From Chrysopilus asiliformis (lineage: Eukaryota > Arthropoda > Insecta > Diptera > Rhagionidae), in NCBI GenBank assembly GCA_964034945.1, contig OZ035961.1, positions 7,050,001 through 7,114,000 on the forward strand: 64,000 nucleotides of DNA. Reading direction: 5' to 3'. Position 1 is the first letter of the stretch; each line of letters starts with the position of its first letter. A program made the position numbers and the translations under genes. The notes under the pieces are model-generated. The model saw only the letters and a list, made by a program, of their open reading frames with translations, was not told the DNA's origin and searched no databases. Below are positions 1-12,700 of this stretch, in pieces.

Positions 1-60
1 GAGAATCGTCTAAGAACCGATTCCGAGTCGAAGACAAAAAACCCGGTTCTCGGTCCCTAA

Positions 61-422
61 GCGCGATATTACACACGGCAACTTTCGGGCTTACTTAAGC
101 CGATTTTTGGGAGAAACGACTGAGGAGGGAAAAGTTGCCACTCAAAATCATGGCTTATCGACAATCTGCAAACATGCAAACCGTGTGAACCGGTTTGTGA
201 AAAGTAGTAGCCAGAAATAATTTTCGTTCTGACCGTCAGCAGGTAAAGATCTTGGGAAGTATATGAGCAGCAGCAATTTCAATGGTTTGAGTTCACACAC
301 ACCCATGTAAACTTGTGTAGCATATGCAAACAGGATTGGCTTATTTAAGCCACAAATGTAAGCACATTGGCTTATTAAGCCCAAAAGTTGCCAGCTTACT
401 TAAGCCAAATGTAATCTGGCGC
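61..422 (+). mobile_element. TWA-target (PIF/Harbinger-like) MITE, family R3, copy A
   Basis: A 362-bp non-autonomous element. The left end is GCGCGATATTACACACGG and the right end, inverted, is GCGCCAGATTACATTTGG. TAA flanks both sides (58-60 and 423-425), the 3-bp TWA duplication typical of PIF/Harbinger transposons. It shares sequence throughout with copies at 23956, 26925 and 62595. Confidence 0.75.
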
Positions 423-2830
423 TAACAATACCCGTCTTCCGGTTTTCAAAAGCCCTAGTGAAAACTAAAAGATATGTTTTTGTGATTCTTCTCAGACTTT
501 AAGGTCTAAGTAAAAAACTTTGTACTGCATTTTATGAATTTTAATGAACCGAAACCAAAAAAAAAACACACAATAAACTCAAAATGAATACTAAAAAATC
601 TCAAATAATATCAAAACATTTCCCATATCAACAGAACCTGATGCAACTTAAGGGACGCCATGTACTACTATTGACATTCTTATAATAACAAAACTATCAA
701 AAATGTTATACATGTTCTGCAGTTTATTTATTTTGCCCCAATTTTGAAACACTATTTCTAGAACGAAGTTCATTGGAAATATCTATCAGATGAATGGCAG
801 AAAACTTTACAACAAGTAAACAAAATAAATAGATGTTTTTACGTGCAAAAATTTTTAGCTTTACTTGCCGGAACAGAAATACATCTAGATAAGTATATAC
901 TAATATATTTTATACACACTTAAACGTGTCCGTATGAGTGTATCACCCAATTAAGGTCCTTTTGAGAAGGAAGACCAGCGTACATGTACAAAGAAACATC
1001 TTTCCTGTTATCCTTCCTTCCTTGCACCAGTAGTATCCTTCCAAGAAGAGATAGGATGCAAGAATAAGACGACCTGGACCATTTGAATGAATTGCTAGTG
1101 TTATAAAGTTTGTCTGTACAACTTTTCTTCTAGATATAGGGACAAGTTTTCTAATGTTAGCTTATTAGGATGTGCAATTAGAACCAGTTCATATTAACAT
1201 ACATGCTTGCACTCAGAATAATATAGAATACTAACACTCTTTACTAGCCGTATTTGCCTGTAGTTCAAACATAATGAAAATATTCGTACAGCAAGTAGGA
1301 CAAACTAATTAGAAAGATGAGCTTTTAAGACATCATCACACAGGTGTATCAAACATTAAAAAAAATTAAAGCAAATTTTCATATAAGAAATGTCAATTAA
1401 TTTTTTTTTTAAATAGTACTTTGGACGGTGTATTAAAATTTAAGAAATGTTAAAAAATTTCTTTCATTAGAAAAGCTGTGAAAAGTTCTGTGATATTTAA
1501 TTTATCCTTTAGAATACATTTAATTGGTAAAAATATATTTGCTTTTGAAAAAAAGAACAAAAGTGTACTGAAAAATCGTAGCCAAAAGAACTGACTTAAA
1601 ATATGTCGCGAATTTAGATACGGGAGTGAGATTTTTCTGCTAATTCGGTTTAATCACTAAACTGATTAAGCTGAAATTTTGAATTATGTCTTGTAGGAAT
1701 AATAAAATCCCAAAAAAGTAGATTTTATAAATTTTAAAATATTCTACAAAAAACTTTCGTATTTATAAATACTTTTACACATTATTTTTAAATATTTAAG
1801 ATATTTAAATATGTAAGAAGTCGATATTTGTTTCCACATCTATATAACAAAATCCAGAGTCCGATATTCAATATCTTATCAAAATCCTTTCAATCATCCA
1901 TCAAACATATCAAAAAAATTCTGAAAATTTTGAGACAGCAAAGTACGAAACAAGTCAAAGCGACGCGCGGAGAAAACCATCTTAGGTCCCAACTTGTTCC
2001 CAAAAAAAGTGAATTTTCGTGTAACTTTTTGAGTGAACTATTTTTTTCTATTTCTTTTGACCAGGTACAATTTTGAGAGAAAAGTACAAAATTTTTTACA
2101 TTTTTTGCTTTAACGATTTTTACGTATCTTTAATGGTTCTCAAAATATCGGAATTTTGAAAATATCTCGAAAACCTTGCGCTTTTATGAAAAATTTCATG
2201 TAACCAAATTTAAAGGAAATAAGATTTCCGGCATTTTTTCCTTCAACGGTTTTTGCGTATCTTTAATCGTTTTCGAGAAACTCATTACAAAATTTTTCCT
2301 AATCATACAGCTCCGAAAAAAAATTCATTGGAAATGTCCACTTGGAAATACACGAAGAAAATTTGATATTTTTCTCTCAAAATTTTTCTCTCAAGAGTAA
2401 TTTGTTTGATTAACTCAAAAAATATATTAAGAATGCTGAATTATTCTAAAAAAAACTTTATTTGCTTTAAATGTTTTATTGATACAAACTCACCTGTTTA
2501 GAGACTAAACTTAGAACAACTTGAAGTATTTTTATGAGAGTGTTTTCCATGACATTTACTTCAGATTTGAGAAGCACTTTAAGTTTGAGAAGTATGTCAG
2601 CAGAACAATCTGTGAGAAAATATCTTCTTAGACTTGATAGGAATGGAGTTTTGAATCGGTTAAGAGAACTGACTCAGGCGAAAAATTTTGGTTTCAAGAT
2701 TAAATCGAATAATCCGGGACAAATATTTAAATTCCGGGACGCCGAGACAACATGCGTAAATCTGGAAATGTCCCGCTGAATCCAGGGTGTATAGTCACCC
2801 CCCCCCCCCCCCCCTGAATTGATCATATCA

Positions 2831-3146
2831 TCATACTAATATATAAAAATGAGTTCGTGTCTGTCTGTCTGTCTGTTCCACTTTCACGCAAAAACGGCTG
2901 AACCGATTGACTTGAAATTTGGCATGAGTGTCTGTGGTAGTTCTGGTTCCAACATAGGCATACGGAAAAGTAGCGCGAGGGGTGGAGGGAGTATGAGGAG
3001 GGGATAAAGTTAGTTTTTGCGCTATGTTACTCTTCCGCGGGGAAACTACCGAGCCGATTGGCCTGAAGTTTAGCTCCAACATAGACCATAAAAAAAAATA
3101 GCAATTTGAAAAAACTTAACCCGGCAACGACGGGTATGCAAGCTAG
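2831..3146 (+). mobile_element. Helitron-like / mini-me-type non-autonomous element, copy 1
   Basis: It starts TCATACTAATATATAAAAAT, carries a short (GTCT)n, then a GATTGACTTGAAATTTGGCA block, and ends in a small GC hairpin (CCCGGCAACGACGGG) followed by CTAG. The flanks are A at the left and T at the right with no duplication, as for Helitrons. Copies 2 and 3 at 30234 and 43197 have the same termini. Confidence 0.7.
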
Positions 3147-5261
3147 TAATTAAATAAAAAAATTTATTTATATAAAAGACTTAACTTTTTTTAAATTCTA
3201 AACGTAAGTAAAAATCCGAATTTAGTTTCTTTAGCAATTTGTTACAAATAAAAAATATCAAAATAACATTTCCAATTTAGATTGGAAAATATTTCGCCCG
3301 TAAGTATTTTTACACATAAATATTTATGCCCTAAAGCAAAGAAACGCATAATACCAAAGATTCAGATTTTCTTCCACATTTCCTTTGGCACCAATTTCCC
3401 ATGCAAAATCTGAAAAGAATTCAAAAGTAACGACTACGAAAAAAAGCGTATGTGATAAATAATAGAAATGTGTATGGAAAAAACAAGTATTTCAATGAAA
3501 GGAAGAAGGAACAAATCATTGCCGTGAGCATTAAAAAAAATATACCATGGAGATGTTAAAATTTGAAGCTACCACATTCTCGGTGGCTTTTTTGCTTTCT
3601 TTCTTTTTCTTGACTGCCTTTTTAGATTTATGTAAATATCGCGAGGAATTACCGAGATTTGTTAGCTTTTTTCCTGACTGGCATTCAGACGAATGTTGAT
3701 TGATACAAATTTACTCTGTGATACTTTCGCATGACAGGCCATATTACGCCTCCATAACAATCACTTTGTTGCCAGCGTTTTTCGCTTCACGAAATAATAC
3801 TGGAAATCAGACTACAGAAGCAAAAGGAAGGAAAATGTTCCATGAGCAAGAAAAATTGGGGGAGAATCACAAAAAGCACTCGAGAAAATCTCACATTTTC
3901 TGATTGAAGTTTTCCTTATTGCGCGGAATTACATCTTCATATGTTTCTAACTCTGATACTTATATGCTGCTCAGTGAGATTTTTTTTTAAATATTTATGT
4001 GGAAATTTAACAAATATGATGAAAAAAATCTTCTATGTAAAGTGCCTTTCTGTACATAAATAACTACAAACATTTCCTTGACATTCTTATTATAGTTCCC
4101 GATAAATTGGTTGGACAGTAAAGTGCAAAAAACATGTTTTCTACATGTTTTCTCAAATACACCATAATATACTGTTCTTATTATTCCACTGACTTCAGTT
4201 ATTACTATTTTCAGAAAATCTACAAATTTTTTGATAAGAAAATATTTGTATTTGAGAGAAATATATCATTTTCAACGCTGACTTCATTACTGAGACTTAC
4301 GTTAGATCAACTTACTTCATAAAGAAATATAAATTTGCATTTTTTTTTTAAAGAAATTAAAAAAACAACAAATGCCAAGAAATTTTCAAATAAAGTTTTG
4401 ATAAAAAATCCATTAGAAGTCATGTAATCTAATGGGACTTTAAAAAGTGATACCAATTGGAATTTGATGTCTAGAAAAGTTAGTTCCTGATTGGATGCCG
4501 CTATAAGTTTTCCACCCCTTCTTATATTCCCCTGCTAGATTCTACACCGTTTGAGGTATCGAGTTGAAATTTTCTGTGTTGTGTGCAACACAATAACAGA
4601 AAGGTTCTTTTATATATTTCCTTCTGTCAATCTATTCCCTCAGACCCCCTCCCCTGCTAGATAATGCATCGTTAAAGATATCGAATTTAAATTTATTGTG
4701 TTGTGTTCAGTACAACACCAGGATGAACATTTTACATATTTCCCCCTTTTGGTCATGTCCCCTCAAACCTTTTCTAGTGGGAAGAGAGTGAGTTTGAAGA
4801 GGGAAGGTGCGGTGGGGTCGAGAGGGGGAATATGAAACGTTTGGTGTAAGGAAGAGGGAGAAGGGGACAGGACGAGGAGGAAAAGAGTAATAAGAGGGAG
4901 AGAAGAAGCATAAATTTTCCCTCCTCTCCCCTTCCTGGTCCACCAAAAATTTCCCAAAAAATTCCTCTAAAAATTTCCTTGAAAATTTCTTATAAAATTC
5001 CCCAAAAAAAAATCCAGAAATATCAAGTAACAGCAGTCGCGAAAGGGTTAAGTCGATCACATAAAATATTCCTTTTACAGATTCGGATGCAGCTTATATT
5101 GAAAATAGACTTATGCGGTTATTGCTTGTAACCACAGATTTATATGTATGAATTATTTTTATGTTTTTTTTTAATTTCATAAATAAATAATTTGGAATCG
5201 TTATTTGAAAACCAAATTTTACTAAATGGTATATTTTTCGCAAGAAATCGTAAAATATATA

Positions 5262-5390
5262 GGACCCTATTCCAGAATCCGTCGTATCTACGAAATTCGG
5301 AGATTAGCATGTTGTTGTTAGTGTTGTGCACTAACAATAACATGCTAATCTGCGAAATTCGTAGCTACGACGGATTCTGGAATAGGGCCG
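5262..5390. mobile_element. Foldback MITE with ~62-bp arms
   Basis: The two arms (about 5262-5325 and 5328-5390) are near-perfect inverted copies starting GGMCCCTATTCCAGAATCCG, with almost no loop. ATA flanks both sides (5259-5261, 5391-5393). It has no coding capacity. Confidence 0.7.
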
Positions 5391-5696
5391 ATAGCTTTTA
5401 AAGACTTGACTTTTGAAGACGGGTCATTTGGCCCGCTGTGGTAGGAATAGATACATATAAAGTATCGGTAGGTTTAGTGTTAATAACAATTATAATTTTT
5501 ATGTTACTCAAATTTGACAGTACTTGATATCCCAAATTAAAAATTTTGAAAATTATTTTTTACTCTTTAACGCTAGTTTTTTTAGTTTTGATTTTTATTC
5601 CTATTTTTTTGCAAAGCATACTAAAGATTCCATTATCGCTGTCCGATTTTTTTGGTTGTCCAACATCTGTTCTAGGATTCTTATCTTGATTTACCT

Positions 5697-5790
5697 AATC
5701 TTTGCTATAATTTGAAAGTGTGAACAACTGAGCGTGGATATTTCCCTAATCTTTGCTATAATTTGAAAGTGTGAACAACTGAGCGTGGAC
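5697..5790. repeat. Two-copy 51-bp tandem duplication
   Basis: CTTTGCTATAATTTGAAAGT and the following bases through GAGCGTGGA occur at about 5700 and again at 5751, separated by a six- or seven-base spacer. The copies appear identical, so the duplication is recent. Confidence 0.75.
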
Positions 5791-6659
5791 GTCGCTCAAG
5801 CGTTAGATGATTCCGTATAGATTTCCAATCCTTTTTTTTAAATTCGTTGAGCTTGGCTCATCTTAGAATTAGTAGGGGAAGAAGAACCTTAAAATGTTCT
5901 CCAGGAGGGACGAAAATTCTTTTAGTAAGGGCGAAAATCCCTTTCTTCCTGCCCTCCCCCCATACTGCGAACCAGACCCTAATTAAAATTAACTTAGGCC
6001 AACACAAGTAACAATCTAAACTTTCTGGTTTTTACTACAAAGCCTAAATCGATGAATAAATTGAATTCAATATTTCGACAATGTATTTTGTATATCAAAT
6101 CAAATCTACAATTGTTTCACGTATTCGATGCAAGCAAACCATAGACAAAATAAATTCAATTGCAAATACCGCATAGGTAATTGAGATTTTTGCGAATATT
6201 AAATTCCTTACTTTAAATTCATTTTCACTATGCATCCAAATTAAATTAATTAAAAACTATGAAATATTAAAATTATTTGAAAAGCATTTATTCACTGCTT
6301 CGCGAAAGGAATAATAAGCCAAGCCAAATAAAATAAAAAAATAGTCACTGCAAAGATAAACAATCCTGGAAAAGTTTTAAACTATGTAATTTGAGAACAT
6401 AAATAACAAATAACTGAAGGAGGGTTTTTTTAACGTTCTTGAGCTATATAGAACTACGTTTTACATACAAACCACAAACAAAAACGTTTTTCTTTATAGC
6501 TCAAAAACAATTTAAAAAAAAACACCTAGAATGAGTAAATGCTTTTCAAAGAAAATTCAAAAATTTTCATTTCATAGCTGTTTAAAGAAAATGAATACAA
6601 ATCTAGTCGGTTTTTTTTTTTGACATTGTACTATAAATCACTATTATAACAACAAAACA

Positions 6660-6838
6660 AATTGTTTCATTTCGCCCTGGTAACGAAAAAAACCCGCGAT
6701 AATCATTTAGCAACCGGCATTAGAAACAACATAAAATCAATAAATATAATATTGTTAAATAGTTTTCAAGTTTTCGAATCGTGTTTGCCATATTGAATTC
6801 AAGTTGTGGTTAGATTATTAGTTTTTTTTAGCGCACAA
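6660..6838 (+). promoter_or_regulatory. Probable promoter and non-coding first exon, with RFX-type motifs
   Basis: Ciliary genes are commonly driven by RFX factors at X-boxes (loosely RYYNYY-N1-3-RRNRAC). One match to the loose consensus lies at 6702-6714 (ATCATT-T-AGCAAC), and a separate strong half-site GGTAAC lies at 6679-6684. A perfect GTAAGT donor at 6839 pairs with TTTTCAG at 7131, suggesting a 293-bp 5' UTR intron and a transcription start somewhere in this stretch. The loose consensus occurs often by chance, so this is a pointer only. Confidence 0.35.
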
Positions 6839-7131
6839 GTAAGTATCAGCAACAGGATTTGGTCGTGGTTGTAAGTATTGGTTCCTATTCCATGAATTCG
6901 TGGTGTTAATTGAAACGAAAATCCATTACTGAAAGGACATACATAGGACACATGAACTTGAGAAGTTCATCCACCACACAAACCAACGACGACTGGTCTG
7001 GGGTTAGCTTGGTTGATAATACTGGTTACAACAACGGAAATCAACCAAACTAACCCCAACTTAGTTTGCATCGACCAACAATTACCACAGCATTTCTAAA
7101 CTTTCAACCATTCGTTTGTTAAAATTTTCAG
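6839..7131 (+). other. Probable 5' UTR intron containing a 17-bp inverted repeat
   Basis: The interval starts ACAA|GTAAGT and ends AAAATTTTCAG, both good splice signals. Inside it, 7000-7016 and 7041-7057 form an inverted repeat with one mismatch (GGGGTTAGCTTGGTTGA), a possible stem of 17 bp with a 24-nt loop. Confidence 0.45.
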
Positions 7132-7202
7132 AACGAGAACAAGATTGTGGTCGTCGACGGAGTTCTAGAATCCATACACCAAGCCAGCACCGCCAAGGAC
7201 CA

Positions 7203-7223
7203 ATGAAAACTCAATCTATATAG
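7203..7223 (+). other. Six-codon upstream ORF in the 5' UTR
   Basis: ATG at 7203 is followed by five codons and TAG, 60 bases before the dynein ATG. It lies in the putative second 5' UTR exon (7132-7282). It could reduce initiation at 7283; this is inference. Confidence 0.35.
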
Positions 7224-7282
7224 ATACGACTAGTATAAATTGGTATGAGGAGATATTAGTAACGATAAGAAAGTGCTGAGAT

Positions 7283-9734
7283 ATGGAAGAAGATTTTCGG
7301 ATAACATGGCTGAAGCAGAACATCTCGAATTTGCTTGGAGTTTTTGAGCCGGAATATGTGGATACATTGGTGAATGAAAACCTTGAGCAGTTTAAGGACT
7401 TCTTTGATGGAGAATACACAAAAATAGAGGACATCGACAGGACGATAGTGTTTGTTTGGCGAACCTTTTATGATAAATTAGTTGAAGAGGAAATTACTGT
7501 ACTCGAAGAAGGTAAATAAAGTACTTGATCCCTTTTCCTGTCTATGTGGCCTTGGAAATAGTGTCACGTTCATCCCATGCCTAATCCTTGTGACTTTCCC
7601 CTCTGTCATTTGCCTGGGTGGAAGGAAACTGTGGCCCAGGACGTGATACTATTGCCATCCAAGAAACTCCATTTGAATGTGAATCAAATGCGTATAAACT
7701 GAACTTGTCCTTTGGGGTATCCTATAATATGTATGCAAATTACTTATTTCCACACCGATCTATACCTCTATTATAGCACTAATGTCGCTTGTGTACTCAA
7801 TTGTGGTATCTGATGTTTCTACTATCTTATCATGTTAATATGTCTTCCTCTTCAAATCATCCAAGCAGCAAATCTAATGCCGCATGGATTTAGTTTGCAC
7901 TGGCATGTTTTTTTACTCTATATGAGAATCATATAGAAGTATATTAGATTTAGTATACCGTTTGTAACGAATCGAACCAATCATCGGACACAAAAATGAA
8001 CCACACCAGGGTGTTAGGGATGACAAAAGATTTTGATTCCCGCACGTCCGTCGGTCTGTCTGTCCGAGAACACCATAACTTTCGAAAGGGTTGAGCTAGA
8101 GACTTGAAATTTTTTCTAGTTACGTTTCTCGTAAATGACAGGCTAAGTTCTTAAACGGGCCAAATTGGACCATTTCTTCTCCCTTTCCGCATACAAACGA
8201 AACATTTTCTTGCAATATTATCGAAAACGATGAGTCATATTGAAATATTTATAAAGATAAAATATGTTTAAAATATGATTTTACATAACTTCTCTATACA
8301 TTAAAATCCAGTTGGACCACTCCTTCCCCCTCCCCCACACAAATTCAATACTTTTTCTTCCATTTTCTCGAAAACGGTGAGTCGTATTGAAAAATTTAAA
8401 AAGACAAAATCTGTTCAAAATATGATTTTACATAACCGTTCTATACATCAAAATCCAATCGAACCGCTTCTTCCCCCCCCCCCCCCCCACTTCTCTCTTA
8501 TACAAATGGATTTTTTAAAATAAAATTTTGTCGGTCATCATTTAGAGTATTTGACGATTGGCTTCTGGCAATTGTAGCTTTTCATATGTTTAATCTCTAG
8601 CACGAAAAGATTTGATTAAACATTGTAAAATTTACCTTCATATTGAACTCATTTTAAATATCTTTGCAAACTTTATCTTATATGTACTCATTCTATTTCA
8701 CATTTGCTACTTGTGTAGCTTTCAACTTTTTTTTCCTTGAACAGCTGAATAACTTTATATTTGAATTACGTACACTTTTAGTTGCGCCGCCCACACCACC
8801 CCCGGAAGTTGAGAAGAAAGACAAAAAGGGCAAAAAGAAGGATGCAAAAGGAAAAGGTACGTAACATTCTACCGAGTTTCTCACTCATGGTATATAAATT
8901 CTATGAAAATATTAGAAAATTTTGTTTGGCTTTCCTCTTTCCGCATTAAACTGTGTACTACACGCTTCGCATTTTCTGTTTCATGTCCCGTGATGATCAT
9001 CATTATCGTGCCATAGGTAAAGGAAAGGCGGCCAAAAGTCCCAGAAGTCCCAAGAGCCCTAGGAGCCCGAGGAGTGGAAAAAGTTCACCGCGCTCAGGTA
9101 TGATAAGTACTTAACTAATTTACATATAAAACTCAGTTACAATTTTTCCCACTTTTTTTACACTTTTCTCTGTATTTTTTTTTCCTCCTGTCCCACAACG
9201 CTACAATCTGTGGATACAAAAATATCCCCAAAAAATAAAGGATCCGAGGATGACGACGACGTTGGTAAATATTTAAAAGTTTTCGTTTTGTGCCCTTCAA
9301 GGGCTGAGTAGGGTGTCATTAAAATACTACGCTAATGAGGCTTTTTCCTCGAGGACAACTTAAGTAGGTGTTTGTGATGCTTTTTTAAGTGTTAATTGCT
9401 AAATAGGGACCAATTATTGGAGAATATATACTCAACAAAAATATTCCCGTCGACAAAAACGACAAATTTAAAGCATATTCGCTTGCATTCAATTGAATTC
9501 AATTTCATTCTGATAGGAATATTTTTTCGTTTTCCGAGGCAATAAGTCAACAGAAACATTTCGAGGAAGAAATTTTAATTAAGACATTTCCTAATTAAAC
9601 GTATATTATTTAATTTTGCTTTCTTTCTTTCTTTGAAATTACAAGTAGGGAAAAAAGGCAAAAAGAAAAAGAAGAAGGGCAAAGTACAAGCGGAGATCCT
9701 GACTGATCCGGAGCCAATCTACGTCGAAGTCAAA
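7283..9734 (+). CDS. DNAH10: DNAH10-like exons 1-5: N-terminus and basic low-complexity extension
   Basis: Exons are 7283-7511, 8782-8856, 9017-9097, 9241-9264 and 9649-9734 (residues 1-165). Exon 1 encodes the acidic start found in inner-arm heavy chains ([14 protein letters not shown]). Exons 2-5 are small and encode a strongly biased stretch: a proline run, then KKDKKGKKK, then [13 protein letters not shown], then an acidic SEDDDDV, then [12 protein letters not shown]. Introns 1-4 are phase 1, so exons 2, 3 and 4 (75, 81 and 24 nt) are each skippable without changing frame; this suggests alternative splicing of the linker. Exon 5 has two possible acceptors three bases apart (9646 or 9649). 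The biased stretch is probably a disordered, charged linker; its function is unknown. Confidence 0.8.
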
Positions 9735-12700
9735 GTAAGTGTTTTTTCTCACTTGAATTTTGCGTAGGCGAGATTTGTTTTGAAATATTTCTTATTGAAA
9801 ATTATGCTTCATATTTTTAAAACAACAGTACATACTTGAAAACTCGTACAAACATTTTTATATCCGTATGGTGAAACCAAAGGGTATATTAACTTTGCCT
9901 TACCGTTTGTAAAGCCAAGATCCCGTCATCACACATAAAAATGAATTACACCAGTGTGTTTAGAATGATAAAAAAAATTGAATTTTGCATGTCCATCCGT
10001 CTGTCCGTCTGTCTGTCCGTCTGTCCGTCTGTCTGTCTGTCCGTCTGTCTGTCCGTCTGTCTGTGGCGCGGATTGCGGGCGCACGGATTGAGCTAGAGAC
10101 TTGAAATTTTGCGCATATTCGTTTTTCGTAAAATGCGAGGCTATTTTGTGTAAATATTTAAAAGTTTTCGTTTTGTGCCCTTCAACTGTGCAGCCGGTTG
10201 GGTTTTCGGCGACTGAAGGGAGGGGGACGAGGATATAGGCACCGATTATAGAAACCGTATATATAATCGGTGATATAGGGTAGTCTGACAGCGGTACTAC
10301 ACTCCATACAAAAAAACAGGGACGAGAGAAGTTTAAGGAGACGAAAGGCTATAACTGATTTTTTGGCACTTTTTTTTGCAAAAGATTGGCCTTAAAAATT
10401 TGAAATCTGGAAGAAAAAATTAATAAATTGAATTTTTCCTTGATTTTCTAAACAACATTTAATATCACTAAATTTTAAATTGAATTTTCTTAGAAAATCA
10501 TTCAATCATACGTGAAGACACCGATTTTGCATTGTAATTTTGGTCCATTGAAACCAACGAAAATCGATCTGAAAATCAATTACGGATATTTCTTACGCAA
10601 ACGTCCCGGAGCCATTTGTAAGTACATAACTGGAATTCTATTGAAACTGAATTTATTCCATTTCAACAAAATTCAATAATTTCAAAATTAATTTAATTAC
10701 ATTCAAGCAATTTACAAAAGTCAGAATGAATGTTTTGTTGAAATGCTACGAATGTTTCTAATCGGTTCAATTAAAGGAAAACTAATTGATGCAATGAAGA
10801 CAACAATTAGCCAGGTAAATTAACAATGCTACATCCATCTATATAAACATAATTAATTATAAATTAAAGGGAATTTCTTAAATATCCAAGACGTTTGCAA
10901 ATTGAAATTGAACCATGATTGAATGCGTAAAATTTCAGGTATACAAGAGCGCCGCCGAACATCAATTTCTCGAGCCTAAAATGATTGAAGGCAAGAAATT
11001 TCAATATGATACTGTCTTGAAGACGGGACAGCAGGGCCCAACAACTGTTCCAGCCCCAGCTCCAACAACGGAACCCTCCATTTCAGATTCTACTGGGATC
11101 GATAAACCCGGTATCATAGACTTCTCCAAACCGTCGGAATTTCGACTTAAAGCTGTTAAAGCTAAAAAGTGAATATAAGTCTTTATTTTTTTTTCCTCAT
11201 TGCGATCCAATTCGATGTTTTCCATTCTGTTTTTCACTCATTCTTTTTCCGGCCTTTTATATATTATTTTTTATATTATTGTTCCTCTTCTTTTCTTATC
11301 AATGTGTTTCCTTGTATTTTTCATTTTTTTTTTGATTGATGTGATTATATTTTGCGATGAAAAAGAGAAATTGATTTTCCCTTATTTTTGTTGCAAGATT
11401 AATAGACGAACAGCAGGAAAAGGCCAGTGAAAATTCACTGCAAGATGGTCGGGAGTCTCAGCATTCGGAACTTTCAGCATCCGGAACAATGGCACACGAT
11501 GATATCCAAAGGCCCAAAACCGAAGAATTATTGGATTCGTATGACAGTAAGTTGACTCTGAATCAAATGAATTTCTTACGTTTGCGTAAAACCAAAAAAA
11601 AGGAAAATCTATATATCTTAAAAGGAAAGCTAGATTTATGTGACATCCAACAAATATCACATTATGTGCTTGTTTACTGCAGTTATTGATGACTTTTTAA
11701 AGCTTAATTAAGCGTGTGAAATTGACATAACTTTGGAATTGGCGTGTTTTTATGTCCTACACTAAAGGTTTTTTACTCTATATGATATATGATTTATCAT
11801 ATAGAAGTATATTAGATTTATTATACCGTTTGTAACGCATCGAGGCAATCATCGGACACAATAATGAACTATACCAGGGTGTTAGGGATGACAAAAGGTT
11901 TTGATTTTTGCATGTCCGTTTGCCCGTCTGTCCGTCTGTCTGTCCATCTGTCTGTCCGTCTGTCTGTCCAAGAATACCATAACTTTCAAAAGGATTGGGC
12001 TAGAGACTTGAAATTTTTGCTGGTTGCATTTCTCGTAAGTGGCTAAGTTGTTGAACGGTCAAATTGGACTAGTCCTTCCATTTTCACTTATACAAACGAT
12101 ACAGTTTTTTGCAATTTTTTCGAAAACGGTGACTCATATTGAAAAATTTATAAAGGTAAAATGTGTTTAGAATAGGATTTTACATTACCTTTCCATACAT
12201 CTAAATCCAATCGAACCACTTCTTTCCCTTTCCCCCATACAAAAAGAATACATTTTCTTCTATTTTCTCGAAAACGATAAGTCGTATCGAACAATTTGTC
12301 AAGGGATACAAAAAGCATGCATAGATAAAACGTTAGGCGGGATTGTAAGAATTTTTGTACTTCAAAAACCATCCTCCCATTATGAAATACAGATTCAAAT
12401 TTTAAAACACTACGCGTATGTAGCAGAAAAGAATTTTCCCTCAAATGTGCACTTAACTGTTTTTCTACATTGCCCCTATTTTGGAAAACCTCCAGAAATT
12501 CAAATGTCGAATTTCAGATTCGCTTAATGGAAAAAAAAACCTCTCAGCCCCGATAAACACAGAACATAATGAAAAAATCCCTCACTTTGAAAATATTCTT
12601 TGTCCTTGCAGGAGCAGCCACACCAAAATTTTCAATATCGGATAGATGGGATAGGCTATTACGCGAACGTAAAGAGAGTGCCGAACGGAGTAGAAATCAA

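Larger units (their letters stand above)
1..6600. other. Intergenic region upstream of the dynein gene; no gene recognised
   Basis: I see no supportable coding sequence. The content is AT-rich with homopolymer runs. It includes a TWA element (61-422), a short repeat also seen in intron 31 (about 2705-2808, ending in a poly-C run), a Helitron-like element (2831-3146), two diverged ~120-bp tandem blocks near 4530 and 4648 (both opening CCCCTGCTAGAT), a foldback element (5262-5390) and a two-copy 51-bp tandem duplication (about 5697-5790). Confidence 0.6.

Noticed and set aside
4707..5060. Minus-strand 117-codon frame
   Set aside because: Low-complexity, Phe/Pro/Ser-rich sequence from pyrimidine-biased DNA, no recognisable domain or splice context.
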